DNA from: Varroa destructor | Lineage: Eukaryota; Arthropoda; Arachnida; Mesostigmata; Varroidae | Direction of reading: 5' to 3' | DNA length: 64,000 nt | Assembly: GCF_002443255.2 (NCBI RefSeq) | Contig: NW_019211457.1 | Coordinates: 22,635,709-22,699,708 of the forward strand | Position numbers and translations under genes: made by a program | The notes under the pieces: generated by a model | Database searches by the model: none | What the model was told of the DNA's origin: nothing | Seen by the model: only the letters and a program-made list of their open reading frames with translations | In this document: piece by piece, positions 26,475-40,411 of the stretch | How the letters are laid out: every line of letters begins with the position of its first letter | Position numbering within the stretch: position 1 is the stretch's first letter

Positions 26475-28171
26475 TTCCTGTAGGTAGAAGGAAGCTTTCT
26501 GGACTCCGGTTCTCGGGGAATGATGGCGGGACAGAAAACGGCGTCTATTCTTGTTGGCGTCCACGTCCATAAACAAACATACGTATCCGAGGTACACGTA
26601 CGTGCAGGTACACTCCTCAATCGATCCGCCGTCTCCGTTGGTGTTTTCGCTGTTGTTGTTGCTGCTGTTTGACTAACGACATCGTGACTCTGTGGTTTTT
26701 CTCTTTTCCCTTTGTCGACAATCACTAGAGGCTGCATAGTTTCATGTTTTATTATTTGATTTTTTTACTACACGATATTAGATCTGGAACTCTTATGATA
26801 TTAGTCGTTGATCGCCTGCCTGCTGTGCCACTTTCTGTTCACCGAAAGCGAGCTCTATGTTTTATATATATCGGTGAGCGCTTCGTATTACTTTATTCTC
26901 CGATAAGAATCTACGATGGCCGTTTTAGCGCTTGTGTGTGTGCGTTTATGTGCGATAGCGTATTGCAGTGAATTTGATTGAATTGAACAGAGTTTTTAAA
27001 AGGTCGCTGATTTTACAATCCACCATTGATTACAGGCGTTTGTCAAGGTACTAAGTGGAAAATCGAATGGGTCCAATAATTAAAGGCAACTATGAAGACC
27101 TTTGATGAGCAAAAAGTGACGTACGTGTACGTACATACAAATAATAGTAACAGCAGCTCGAACAGCTCTAATCGATGCAAAGAATGATCATTTCAGGACA
27201 GATGCGCAGTTTTTTTTTTCTATCGTTAAGAAGCGTTTATTCCTTTTGATTCATGCCAAGAGATCGCATCAACATTAAGTAATTCTTCATCAAACAAGCG
27301 TATACGGACAGCCATTATCATCGCACTACAAAAAAGCGAAATTTTTATTTGGAAAAAAATAAGCAAATTCACATGTTACCTTTACGGGAACCAGAGTAAA
27401 CATACGAAGAAAATGATAGCTTCAACTATTAATTAATTGTACATAAACAGTATTATCTTCACAACTGCTAAATCGTCTACCGTTCTTCAAATCGCAATAA
27501 ATGTGTTCTCAAACTAGAAAGATGTCATTAATCTTAGCTTGACATTAATTTTACTGTTTACTGTAGTACACTTTCGCCAGTGTCAAATATTAAGTCACTG
27601 GATCTTCTTCCGATTATTATATTGCTACCATTATCCAGTATAATCAGATGTTGTCATTGTTACGAGAACCAAGACTTTCACATACGTTTTGAATCTTACT
27701 CAGATTTATTTTGCTTTAATTAACACCGATTTACTAAAAAGATGTCAGCCTTCGAGATGTAATAGTTTGCGGAGTGGCGCTAAATACGCGGGATGTGGTA
27801 CGACTGTGGTGGCTACATGCGTGCCCTATACATGGCCTGTGTATGGTTGTACGTGTGTAAATACACAAGTAGAAAAATTGCCTCCTTCCCCTGTTTTCAG
27901 GCTTGTTCCTCGGAGATGTGGCTCATGACGACCTTCAGCAGGCGTTTCAGCGACGTTCTTAGATTGAAAACGTACTTTTCTTCTAGGCACATGGTTGTTC
28001 AATATATATATATACGTGTGGCTTGCGAGTGTGATTACTACCGCCGTTATTGCACTCATCTTTATCATTCGCGCAGGTCCCGCTAAGCAAAGTCCGCAAT
28101 ATGATAACAAAAAACAACAAACAGTTTCTATGTATTTCTTCATTGATCTGCTGTCGATCTTTTCTCCCTTG

Positions 28172-28197
28172 ATATATATATATATATATATATATAT
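28172..28197. repeat. (AT)n microsatellite
   Basis: Thirteen AT units in the DNA upstream of the Ig exon. Confidence 0.95.
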
Positions 28198-28846
28198 TAT
28201 TAAGTGGCTTGTTTCTCTTCGTCTCTCAGCACCACATCACATATTTTCTATTTTCTTATGCTTACTTCTTCTAACAGGTTCTAGTAGCTTTCCTGCAGAG
28301 CAGAGGAAGCCGATGTTGTAGGTAAACTACATAATTTAGCTCGGGGGCCTGATCTGTCGTATCTGGGCTGGGCAACATCATTGTTCAAACGCCTGATTTC
28401 TCTGACGTTAGCTGGCGTAGCCGCTTTGAGAAGTGGCCGACCGTTTGTCCAATGCGAACACTTTTTCTCCGGCAGCATCTTCGCAGCGGTAGCTCTGTTT
28501 GTATTAGAGAATTGCCTATGTTCGCTTGCCATTTCTTTCTACGATGTTGCTATCTTACCTCACCACCACCGCTGCTGCCGCCATCGATGTTATTTTGCGC
28601 TGATGCACTCTTCGCTTCGTTTTTGTATTTTGCCAAAGAGATATTGGCCAGATAACCCCTGCCGAGTAGCTCTGGCAGCCGTAAGCAGGCATAAGCTGCA
28701 AATATGGCAGATGTGAAGATGCTGTTGTTTCGGTTAACTGGCGAAGTATTCTATAGACAAAGAGGGGGAAAAATGATGGGGAAAAGTGCTGAGAGGCCTA
28801 TGGGTACGAACTGATGTACAAAATACCGACAGATACATCGGCGAAA

Positions 28847-28882
28847 ACGCTACGGCTCCGTTGTGATTTTGGAGGAGTACCG
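28847..28882 (+). repeat. Partial duplicate of the ROR Ig exon (36 bp)
   Basis: These 36 bp match 30197-30232 of the Ig exon at 35 of 36 positions, exactly 1350 bp upstream and in the same orientation. They code for the B-strand TLRLRCDFGGVP. The only difference is a C/T change that keeps the same Leu codon meaning. A shorter, gapped similarity extends a few bases each side (CGGCGA before, TGCT after). Beyond that the copy diverges and its frame meets a stop within about 16 codons. There is no acceptor and donor pair around it that would make a full Ig exon, so it is a fragment and not a working alternative exon. Confidence 0.8.
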
Positions 28883-30143
28883 ATGCTCATATGTGCAGAA
28901 GCAAGCAACTGTTGTGACGAAGAATTTTCGTAGCCAATTCATCAGACAGCTCCTATACGGCAAATGTCCTTACACGACTTTTTCAACGTTTTACAGCTGC
29001 CAGATAGCTGGCACTCCATTGTCATCGTAGCCGCTCCTGCTGCTGTTATCGTGGTCAGGCCATTCTGTTTTCACAATGCATCCCATCCTCATATCAGGAG
29101 AAGGATTCAAGGGGAATGAAATTCACGCGCTCATTTGATTTTGCTGTTCGGCGCATGTGGTGCTATTAGATCAAAGTGTAAGGACTGACCATGTAGTGGT
29201 AGAATGGGCCAACGAAATTCGATTGTTCAAGCTGCTTGCTTTAAAGCGTCTTAAAGTGGTTTTTTTTTTTTGTTTTTGTTTCTAACGGTATGTGGCTAAG
29301 GGATAATGTGAATCGACGTTTTGCGAACGCCCACAAGTCGCCCACGCATGCAATCAAACGGGCAAACGATAATAGTAACCACGAGGCCTCTCCCTCTGTA
29401 ATTATTCTTCTATTGTTGCTACAATTGTAAGGTACTCAGTTGACACTAAACCGAAGAATAGGCCACTGTTATCCAGCTAGACAGACATAATAGATGGGTC
29501 GGTTCGGCGTCCTTTCACATGATCAGGACAGTGGCTTCGTTGATTAACACAACAGAAAGATTATGTAGGGGCTACGCGGACTTGTCTTTTCTCAGTCAGC
29601 TACGAATATCTTCGACCGATAAGAAGCTATTCTAGCGAATTTGCACTACCCATCGGCCGATACAAATACCAATTCCTTCATTATAATAACATAATTTGCA
29701 ATCCCGAACTGCTCCATTGTGACGGCCGCTTCAAGATAACCTACGGGTGTGAATCTAGTCACAACTACTTCTGGTGTTTCATTTCTCAATAGATTTTTAA
29801 ACACAGCCGCTTTTTTTGTCTGTTTTCCAGAGACTTCGAACGGTGGACTTCATCCGATCGGGAAGAGCATATCCAGAGCACACCCCACTCGAAAATGGAA
29901 TGTACGAACATAAGTCAGATTATCTACAATCTTTTAGAGTATCTTCCGCTAATTATCGTGCCATCCAATAACATGTGCAGCGACACTTAACAGGAAAGCT
30001 TAAGTTGCTTTCATAGGAAGCATTTGATTAACTAAAATGAATCTCGTTGTCAGTCATAGTTGAGTTGCTGAACTTTTACCTTTTTCTACTAATACACATT
30101 TTTTGTCTTTTTCGCTGCGCTGCTTTCTTCGCCTCTCATATAG

Positions 30144-30455
30144 TTAAACTTCACATCAAGAAACAACTTCAAAATTATACTAAATCTAGCGGCGAGACGC
30201 TACGGCTTCGTTGTGATTTTGGAGGAGTACCGAACAATGCTAAGGTAAAGATAACGTGGTTGAGGAACGAGGCTTCACTTGAGGATTACGAAGACGAACG
30301 GATTATAATTAAGAATATGGGGCAACATGCGACACGATTAAGGATTTCCGATCTCGCCTTTCTCGACAGTGGATTTTACTCTTGCCGAGCAGAAAGCCTG
30401 GAGGGTTATGGTACAGCTGAATCGAGCAGTATGGTGCAAATTCGCCCATCTCCAG
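30144..30455 (+). CDS. Ror: ROR receptor tyrosine kinase, exon A: Ig domain
   Basis: This is an internal exon for an extracellular immunoglobulin domain. The acceptor is a long pyrimidine tract ending CTCATATAG, and the donor is CCAG|GTAAGT. It enters and leaves in phase 1 (one base carried over at each end). The frame has a Cys in LRLRCDF, a core Trp in ITWLRN and the DSGFYSCRAE motif around the second Cys, so both disulphide cysteines and the Trp are present. There is an N-glycosylation sequon, NYT, near the start. The domain spans about residues 17-100 of the assembled partial protein. In ROR receptors the Ig domain is the most N-terminal module, before the Frizzled domain, which is the order here. 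No in-frame ATG lies between the upstream stop at 30038 and the acceptor, so at least one 5' exon is missing. The identity rests on linkage by phase to the downstream ROR exons. Confidence 0.85.
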
Positions 30456-31057
30456 GTAAGTGCTCCAAGTCGAAAAATAGCGGCTTGTACCAAACACGAG
30501 CCTTAATTTGTTGTTACTGATTAATATACCGCCAGCAAAACACTACTCTACAGGTCTATTGAATTCTTCTCGAAAAGAAGTTATTGAATGATGCATTTAT
30601 GGATCATTTTCAATGATAGTAGTTAAGAATCATGTAATAGTAATTCATAATTCCTGCTGACGAGCAGGCATTGTATTAATACCTAAAGTCGTCAATAAAG
30701 TTATCAAGTTCTAATGCGGTCCGGACGGTATGGGAACGAGCACCCTTAGACAATGAAGTAGCATGGACAGAGATATCTAGTCATAGCCAACGACACGCAC
30801 AGTTTGATGGTTGAAAGATAATTTATCTTCGTTTAAACATTCGAGGTCGGATATGGGTCGCGGACCGCGAGTTGCAGACGCGAAAACGAGATCAGTTGCC
30901 GAGCTATCATGCGTTCCTACTTTAGGTAGGCCCCTTTTGCCTAACCAAGTGTGGCGTTAGTAGAAAAGATCACATGATGGCCACAGATGATTTTAAGTGC
31001 CACACTACCATTATCATTTTTGTCGCTGAGTCGTTCGATGCAACGCATGCATATACA

Positions 31058-31414
31058 TTACGTGTGTTGCATCCCGTCTAACAAGGTCTCGGCTACAGTA
31101 GATCTCAAGGCACGGGACGAAGCCATATTTCGTTCAAAGAGATGAGTAGATGATAACAAGTATAAAAACGAAGAAACGACTTTACGCGGCTGTTCATGCC
31201 GCAGGCGACCTTCCTGCGAATGTAGTAGGTCCGTGGGGCTCTTCCTGCGAATACTGAAAGCTAAGCGTAGGTTTGATCGTTCATTGGTTTCATCACCTTT
31301 CCATAAAACAAGAGAGAAGAGTGACAGATGGTTTTTTTGATCACTGATCTTTGCGTCCGATAAAACACGTAAAAAGACACATATGCAAGCCGACGCGTCC
31401 CAACTGTGTGACAT
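31058..31414 (-). other. Unassigned 118-codon antisense open frame in a ROR intron
   Basis: A complete ATG-to-stop frame lies on the minus strand, inside the intron that follows the Ig exon. The composition is soluble and Ser/Leu/Arg rich, with no signal peptide, no membrane segment and no recognisable motif. Its start context is AACCATTTACGCTGATGTC. Nothing around it looks like a promoter. It may be chance. Confidence 0.1.
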
Positions 31415-34400
31415 CAGCGTAAATGGTTTTCATTCGGAAACACATAATTACTTTATATTATTGTTATTAGTATGAGATGAAATTATATTAAAATAGCAGG
31501 TAGGTTTTATTCACCAAGCACCGCGGGCGCACGTGAACCTTTGCATGTAGAGGATTACACACTCCAGGTAACTATTGTCATGCACACACATCATTCAAAG
31601 GTAGTCGGGTACTAATGCAACGTATCCGACCGTGAACTCCGTACAAGTCAACAGTGCTCGCCTTTTCGCTATTGGCGCACTAACTAATTAAGCTCTCTTC
31701 CAGCGAATGAAATTACATGGTTGCCCGTGACGACGACAAGGATCGCAATCAACGTGCATATCTTCCGATTTTAATTAAAAATCAGATTTGCCCGTCAGAC
31801 ACTCTTTTCAATATGGTCTTCATCAGTTTCTTCGTCCACATACAATATAGCCCTTGCTACTGCTGCCTCCTACAATCGGCGGTTTTTTGAAGCTGGGTTA
31901 ACTTGGAGTCGTGAATAGTTTCACAGAATCTGCGAGGGTCCCAGCGATGAAACCAGTTGAAGGCCCAATCTTCAAATTTTCGCCGCACAGAATCATCTCC
32001 ATTTTACTAACTTTTGTTGGCCAGTGCCAGTAAAGATTGTTTTTAAAGGTGTGAAAAACATTATCATTGTTATTTTTTATGTCACAAAACTTGCTAATGC
32101 CGTGTGGAATTGTTTACAACATAAAACGTCGTACATTCGTGCTGTTGTGGCATTGTGATGGCAGGGCCCCATCGACCATCACGACTGACCCATATTAACC
32201 GCTGTTTTGTCCGAAATTATAGGCGTTGCACCTGACAATGCTAAAAAATGTTTGTATCAAAATACACTTCAAATTATCACCAAGGCTTTGGACAGCCAGA
32301 AGTTGTCGACCTTTCTTTTACGGCCACTTGTCTCGTCTCCTCTTGTTTTTATTTTACATCACTTGTTTGCTCACAGCACTTGTTTGCTGATGAACTCGAT
32401 ATTTAGTAACAGCTTATGAGTGCTGTGGTCAAGTCCATATCGAGTATAAGTTGAGTACATCATCAACATGGCGAGTGTTGACAGGCGGTGGTACCTGCTA
32501 TACTTTCTCATCCGGTGCATAGGTTGAGTTGAACAGAACTTGTGTCTTGCATTTATCAGTATCGTCCTGAGATGACAGGCCAGACTGAGGAACTGTCTGT
32601 AGATTTGTTATTGTTACTAATTATTGTTAGTTATTTGTAGTGGTAGCCAAGGCTCGACGGCACAGCGTTATCATTTAGGGCTTTCTAGTGGTTTTTCTGT
32701 TATATATTGCTCATACACGCACATGTTTTCGTTCTGATGAACCAACGCTGACTTAAATTACATCTGTTTTGCGTGGCCGTCAAGAACTTCTCTCACATTG
32801 ATAATATTTAGTGCTAAAGTAGCGAGGAACCGCGAAAAAAAAAAACATTTTTTACAAACCTGCCGTTGCTTTTTGTTGGCTAAATCATTGTTTATTCTAT
32901 TGTTGTTAGCTCTAGTGCCACCAATAATCAGTCTGTTTCATTTATTTTTTAGGAAGTCGAGACTGTCTATCATTACAAGCTGAATGCGTATGACACAAAG
33001 GGCACAAATATTCCTGCTCCATATTACCATTACATCCCAGGACAGCATCTAGGTATTTTTGTCTCGAACCTAACCATCATGGAATCAATGCGCGTGTGCT
33101 GTGGGGGGTCAATTGGACAGCTGTGTTTCCACTGTCGTTACTGTCCAGTAAGCGTTTCTACTGGCGGTTGTGCTTTTGCGACGGTCTGAGCCGAAGTCGA
33201 TTGCTCTTTTCAGCGCCCCACAGCCCCAATAGAAGGCGAGGCGAAAAACGAAGTGTGTGGGGCGTCTTGTGCCACCGGATTGTAGTACACCCACTTCTTC
33301 TATTGGTAGTGACTCTGTTAGAGCCACTGACATCTCTGACAGCTTTAGCCCAAATGAGAACAAAGTGTGGATTTCTATTTGATTCGGTACTTGGCCTACT
33401 AAGGATGGAGCACAGTGACGAGGATCCACTAACAACAGTCTTCGCAAATATGCCAATATCTATATACAACTGTGGCTGACAGAACTGAAAGTGAATTCAA
33501 AACAGCAGCACCCAACCGTTATCTTTAAAAATAGCATCAATACACGTCGCAATCGACCGATACATTTCAGTTTATGGGTATATATATGCCTCTCAGAGGC
33601 CTCCCTCACACGCCGTTGTTGCCGCTACTAGTTCTGTGGTTACTTAGGTAGCTTGGTCCTTTCCGTTTGGTACTGCCCAACGAAAGTGACGAGGAAGGTT
33701 CAGCGTATATTAAGGCCTTCACATAGTCACGGTCAGGATAGGTGCATATAACGTCTAGTCAATAGATTAAATTTACCGTGTACATGGCATGAGACTAACC
33801 CCCTAGGAGTACTTGTATAAACAGTCAACGACTGCTATCGTGTCCTACTGGCCCTACCATTTCGTTAGTTCTTCTTAGAGGTGAGCGGGTCGTCAGTTGA
33901 GCTAGGAAAAATAGTCAACAGTTTAACAGAAATCTGCAACACGATTTGGCGGGTGATGCATAATAATAACGCTGGTGATAAGGATTGTACTCTGAAGATG
34001 ATTTTTTACACATGTGCTATGAGGACATTAAATGAATTTCAACAAACCACTTCATATTAACCGCATTCAGAAGCTGGGCATAACTGTTTTTATGCGTGAC
34101 ATCGGTATCGCTCTATGAAGCCGCTACCGGTTTAATAAACAAACAGAAACGTAATCTTTTTTTGACTTAAATATCAACTAATATATTTGCTTATTGCTAA
34201 TTTATCAAAAGCTATTGAGAGTTGCTTGTAATCGTGTGCCGTTCAGCATTGGCTCGTTCGTATACCTGCAGGCTCAACACATCATTAGTTCTTCTCGCTG
34301 AAGACAGTAAAGCAAAGCTTTTACCTATGTATGCCCCTACCTTTTTGAGACTCTTCTTGATGTAGCACATTTTTACTTGTCCCTTTTATTTGCTATAGAG

Positions 34401-37400
34401 AAAAAATACACTGATACACTATACGAAACAACGATAGCATACAACCCAACCGGTGAAGGCCATAGAGTGTCAGTCAATGAAAAAAGTAGTAACGTTGTTT
34501 TTAGCCGACTAGACGCAATGGTTATGAAAAAGAAATGTCTTCTTTTGGTTCATTCGGAAATCTGTACAGTTAACTGTTCAATAGACATGGACATAAGCCA
34601 AGTGCGTATTACAACAATAACGTCTTTACTAACAAACGTAATAACATTTGGGGTTAGCAGTTAAAAGATCATTTTAGAGTGATTAGAGAGATCACAGTGG
34701 GAGAGTCGCTCAACAACGATCAGCGAGCCAGCATCATTTTCAAGCCGCTGATTGGTAAAATGTCACCTGTCTCAGGCCATGTCGACAATCAGATCGCGCA
34801 TACAGATGTGACCGAACACATATTCTTAATAATGAGTACAGGGCCGGATCATTCTCTTCTTTTGTAATATCTTCAGTAATAGCACTTTTAATTGTCACGT
34901 GTTGTGGCACTGGCGTAGATCTATCATGGACGATCCACGCGAGACGTTCCAATCTCTTCTTTGGTTCTCCTCTGTCTTGTTTGGCGTTCATACACTGCGA
35001 CCAACACAGCGGCAACTGCTATGCTTTCAACAAACATGTTATTGTCAAATTGAGCCAGGTTCCGTCGATTACGGCCCGCGCTGCTGTACACATGCACAGG
35101 CGAAGCTAATTGGCCGATGAGTACATCAAATATTGTATCAAAATTAGCATTATATGGAAGGCTGCTGTGAGTGAGATGGTCGCGTTAACGTACCGGCATC
35201 GTAAGAAACGATGCGTCGAACATTTGAAATAGCCACCGTTAGAAGCAATATACATCGCTATAGTTTACCTTGAGACGAACGCGCAAGCACATCGACTCGG
35301 AAAAACGTTATTTCCTAGAAAAAATTATGGATGTTTGGTACTATCTAGGCTCATATTGATGCGCCCGGATGTGGCCTTCTCAAAGTCGACAGCGACTATC
35401 AGTACACCTATCGATCGTTGTTGCTGCTGTTACTGATAATCGACCTAAAACCGTGATAATGATGATGTGAAAGACACTAGTACGTGTGTGGCTTCTGCTC
35501 TCGTCTGTGAATAACAAATCAAATACGCCGTCGGTCGAGTTTGCAGGAAAACATATCCTTGAATTGGCTAAAGGACCAAACGAGAATCGAAAGCCCAAGG
35601 AAACGATGAGCGTAGGCCGTGCAAGGAAAAGTGTAGCCCAGAATTTGGCAGAGGATGTACGCTTTATACATAGTTGCCAGCTTCGTTCCCGCTACGATTC
35701 ATTACCACGGCTATTGTTGACGTTGGTGCTGTGGTCCTTCAGTTCCCCCCCCAAGTCGCCAACGCCGTGGCATCCTGGTTGCGTACAATTGCGCATCGGT
35801 TGTGCCCCTCAAATAAGTAATTTGTCATCCATATGTCTGTTCTGCATTGAAGGCGGAAACTCGTTTTTTTTTGTTGTCGCAATGATTGGTCTGCAGCAGC
35901 TGGGTCACGGAGAAACATCGCACCCGCGCCCGACTCTGCCTGACATGGTTGGCAAAATTCAGTGGTCGCTTGACAACTAGGATAGTAAAAAAAAGTAGAA
36001 ACTAGTACAACTGTAAGAAGTGAATGACGTATAGGCTGAAAGCTAAAAAAAGGCTACCATTACTTTTCACCAGATCAATGTATTTATCTTGTACTATATA
36101 TGTCTATTAGATTTAATAAAGAGCGATAGCTCGGTAATCGGGTTCCACGCCAACGCTTTATAGCTGGCAAATGGGCATATATTTTTTATGGCTACTCTCA
36201 ATTGCATTACTATTTTATGCACACGTCACACCCATGTTCATAGTGCTTGCTATATTATATGACGCGACCCTGTATGTATATGCGGTGTGTTGTACGCGAC
36301 TGCAACTAAATCTGATGTTAATTATATTCGGTATTTTTGGTTCGGCAAACGTGTAATAGCGTGGGGTAGTGGTAAAATTGAACATTCACAGCTAGCAACC
36401 CCATCGGCATCGTCAGGAAAAAGCTCCCTGGTCATTACTTAATATTGCAAAATAATAATCTACTTCCAGCTGACGCAAAAGCGTGTTCCCTCGAGCACAC
36501 AAGCTACACGCATTGCAATATATATTGGTATCTATTCGGATACAACAGGCTAAACATACATCCATATAAAGAGAAAGTTCAGCCTAAAGGAGTTCGTATG
36601 GAAGATGCACTGACTTCGATTGATACCTATTTCTCGATTGCTACCTTGATGCCTACAGTTACTATAGTAGATATCTTAGGCCACTTGCCTTAAGTACACC
36701 TTACAATACTCTTACTGCATCTTCCTCTTTATGGCCCTTCGTAGCCGTCAGTGAGTGGCGCAACCGAACGCTGCGATCATGTTTAGTTAACGTCGAACGA
36801 TGAAAATTCTCAACGTGGCTCAGTGTCTTATCAGAGTGCCAAAAAAAGGGCAGCGGATAAGCCGCCAACATGTGACGCTCTTCAGCCTTGCTTAGCTGTC
36901 GAGCTTGCTGGCGCCATCTAGAAGAATTAGGAGCAGACGATTTTGGTAACAACCTGGTGGGAGAACCGGAAGGAAAGCCGATACTCGAATCTGCGACATA
37001 ACCGAAGATTGGAACCGACACGCCGTTCCGTGGATTGTTCTATAGCGGCCGCAGAAGTTACGTTGTCTTGATGTCGTTAACAGGGCGGTGTATGCAGTAT
37101 CGAGGTGGTGGAAAGGAATGACATATCCAGGCTTGATCTATTACTTGTATAGACCGAGGATAACGATCAACTCTAGACAAGACAGGTTGAAAGAGATCAG
37201 TCTGAGTTTAATCTCAGTACACACGAACGTGAACGTATCTTGCCATTCATACTGTGCGTTAAGTAGCGCTCCTTAAACCGAAATACAGGCGACTGAATAA
37301 AAGACGTGTACAAACGCAATGCTGTCACGCAATGCCGAACGGCTACCGAACTGCGGGAAAGTTCGGATGGCGGTAAATCCATTATTTTACGCTTTATTTG

Positions 37401-38971
37401 ATCGTGATTCATGTTACAGTCAAATCTTATCAGTGATAGCCATAAAAGTGAAGCAGTAAAAAGTACAGGTGGAACTTACGTACATGAGTCATCCTATGAG
37501 ACCCACGTGTTGTGATGATGAGCTCTCGGATGATGCAATTGATAACTGTTAAGTACTCTTAATTCGCTAATGCTTATTGATGTCAGTGTTTGAACAGCAA
37601 AATATGATATAGTAAATCAGCGGCGGCCAGTTTAGGTAAGTTAAATCGACGAAGCGCCGCTACATAGTTGTTGCTACACGTTGTTGTTGAAGCGACTCCG
37701 TATACTTCTACCAAGGCCTGTCGCGGACAGGACTGCCGCTAGTCAACTACGGATTTCAACTAGTAATACCGTCAATCGATGAAATTTTTACTGAGAAAAC
37801 GATGAACCTCAATCAGACAACGAACGTTAAAAATTCAAAAAATTAGCTTCCCAAATGTGATAATAATATGAGGGTAGGTTTCGTTAGCTCAAACCTACAA
37901 TAGCCATAGCCGTATACAAGCATAATAGCCTACTGCTGCAAATAAACTGCCCATTATTATAATGGTCCAGCCTGTAAATGATTGTAATCACATTATCTAG
38001 CTCCCAAACGGCTTAGATATGATGCAGAAAAAGAAAAACACGCTCATTTTTTTTCACAACACGAATAAATAATCTGTGCTCTCTTCGTTAACGCAACCTC
38101 TCACGGCATCGCCCTGGCTTCTTTATTTCCACCTTGACTATCCTTCTACACGGTTACCGTAGCTAGCGAATTATGTCTTAGTTCTGATACTGTATAGAAT
38201 CGATACCAGTCGGAAGTCGAACAGCTTCAACGAACAGGAAACTTTGAGGGTTGTACTCTACCTCGCTACGACGTACCCACTTATTAAGTCATTTGTTCAT
38301 TCAAACTCAGCTGATTATTCTGTCGACCCTATATTGCCTCCTCACGCTTATCGGCATCAGATGGTGGAATGCTCCTCGCCGATGCTGCCATTCGCTGCTG
38401 ATAGCGGCTAGTTGGCTACTAATTCCGTTACTTTACAAAAAAATCCACGTGTTAAGGTCACCCTCCTGTGGCTATCCTTGTTCGCTTTGTTAAACCACCA
38501 TGCATGCGTGGCTAGATCCGGCTAAACTGAACCTGAGTTAGGTCTGCCTTCATTTTTACCTCATTATAACAAAACCGCACAAACGAGTCAGCTGGGCAGA
38601 TTATTGCTTAGCACCACTGCTTTATTTAACTGGGACAGTTCACCGCTTACCGCTCACTGGTAACTCTGGTGCTTGTCAGCGGCTAGAGACTAAATTGCCT
38701 TCATGTATTTTGCTGCGTATCTGAATCGGTCCTTCTCCCAATCTTTGTCTCCTTTCGTAGTTATCCTTATTTTCTTGGCGTTTTTGTTGTCGTTCCCCTT
38801 ATTTTTCCAACTAAATATAATGCTCGACAATTAGCTTTCTTATGTCGCTGTAACCCTGTATGCCTGTTTGCAGGAATTACCCAGTAACTCGATCTGCCTT
38901 TTGAACACTGGTAACAGTTGCAACTGCTATTGCTGTTAACGCTCCTTTTGCCATCATTGTCACGATTATAG

Positions 38972-38991
38972 TTTTTTTTTTTTTTTTTTTT
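38972..38991. repeat. Poly-T tract
   Basis: Twenty T residues in the intron after the Ig exon. It could be the oligo-A tail of an antisense retroelement insertion, but no element was recognised beside it. Confidence 0.9.
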
Positions 38992-40411
38992 CCTGTTAGC
39001 GTTCGTCTTTTGTTCCGTTCACGGGTTTTTGTTTTTGTCACTCACAAATATTACGTTACAATTACTCGTCGTATTTGCCATCGTGGGTATCACTACTGCC
39101 AATAGAGGGAATTGCCTTTGTCGTTTTTGCCACAAACAGCATTTTCTGTCACGTAATGCCACATTTCTATTCGTATAACATTAATGCGGCGTATTACATA
39201 GATATTAGTAAACTCACGTTACGAGAATCGAAGGGCTTTGTTAGATGGATTTTTTTTTATTTGGAATATGTAGTGAGTTCCACGGTAGGCGTTGCTCGTA
39301 TCGATATAGTTTGTGCCTGCATATACATATATGGGTGAGTGCATAAAGTCATTTTCGCGCCAGTCAGAGGCCAGTCTTCACATAGGAAGTGTTTATTTTT
39401 TTTTTGCTTTCCATCTGATTTGCTTTTACTATCGTGAATCTAGCATATTTCATATGAAAATGCAGACTCTTTAGTGCCTAAATGATATTCCAAATAGCAT
39501 CAGAGTGCCGCCGGTAGCGTTGCTATTGCGGTAGCAATTGTACGGTATTTGTTCCCTATTCAGCTCACTGGGTGGGCTGATTATTCGAACAGTGGTTTCA
39601 ACAGCGCTGGCTGACGTCGCTGAGGGCCTCTGTGCGTGACTACCTGTGGTGAAACTCGTGAGTAACGTACAATTGATTTGTACACCAAGGCACAAGGCTG
39701 TACGCAAACGCAGTAAGCGAGTCGGGCTGGCACACGAAATTCATAACGACACTAACCCCTTAAATACGCTCGTAGTAGTTAAACATAAAGTAAAAGCTGG
39801 CATTCTTGCCTTATCCGGAGCCAGAAGATCGCTTTCGTTAAACTGCCGGCCCTTTCGGCCGTTTGTTGGCTAACGATTTGTTTTTTTAGTGAATAAATCG
39901 TCGGATCAGAAGATTGTTTAACTATTGCAGCTTTATCGCGTTCTCAGGCATCGTCTTGTGGGTACCGAGGCAAACTATATATATACGCCTAACAACATTA
40001 ATTTGGAAGCGGCGTTATAAAATATTTCCGTTTCGTTGGTTAGGAAGATTTCGCGAAGCAAAATACGGCATTATAGTAAACAAAACATATAACGGGCTAA
40101 TGACTCACAAGTAAATGACGTTGAACACGGTAGTGATAGGATAGGCGTATTTTTGAAAAACGGAAAAAAAGTAAATTTGAAAAAATTAATAATCGCAACA
40201 CACTAAAGCAGGATCCTTCTTATTCTACACTGCTTTAGAATATCCAGTAAACATGGCTATGTTCAAACATGCATTACATCGTTGGTGCTTGTTTTTAAGC
40301 AACGTTACTTACGTTTATCTTCAATTCCAGTAACGGTAAGCTAATAGGGCTTATTGTTGCCAAGGGGATATCTTTTCTATAACTAATGCATTGTGTTCAT
40401 CTCAATTACAG

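Larger units (their letters stand above)
17855..30143. other. Long stretch without a supported gene, upstream of the Ig exon
   Basis: If the candidate exon at 17653 is real, this is a 12.3-kb first intron. Otherwise it is intergenic or intronic DNA. It contains the GC-richer patch near 18.5-19.1 kb, a 16-bp tandem repeat at 20505-20553, (TG)n at 26455-26474, (AT)n at 28172-28197 and the 36-bp Ig copy at 28847-28882. Nothing else was recognised. Confidence 0.5.
30456..40411 (+). other. ROR intron (9956 bp)
   Basis: The intron between the Ig and linker exons starts GTAAGT and ends TTACAG, phase 1. It contains a 20-T run at 38972-38991 and several overlapping short open frames (33096-33479, 35486-35980 and minus 36701-37021, the last two without an ATG at the start). 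I could not connect any of these to a family. No transposon protein was recognised here. Confidence 0.7.

Noticed and set aside
26426..26737. 103-codon minus-strand frame starting with ATG
   Set aside because: It includes the translated (TG)n microsatellite (His-Thr run) and no recognisable domain.
30047..30143. Hydrophobic in-frame run (LLNFYLFLLIHIFCLFRCAA) directly before the Ig domain that looks like a signal peptide
   Set aside because: There is no in-frame ATG after the stop at 30038, and the run is the translation of the pyrimidine tract in front of the acceptor at 30143.
33096..33479. Three overlapping open frames on both strands in the same 370 bp
   Set aside because: No domain in any of them, and simultaneous openness on both strands points to composition and not coding.
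35486..35980. Longest open frame (164 codons) in the Ig-linker intron
   Set aside because: It begins at GTG and not ATG, it has no recognisable domain, and no fitting splice sites were found.
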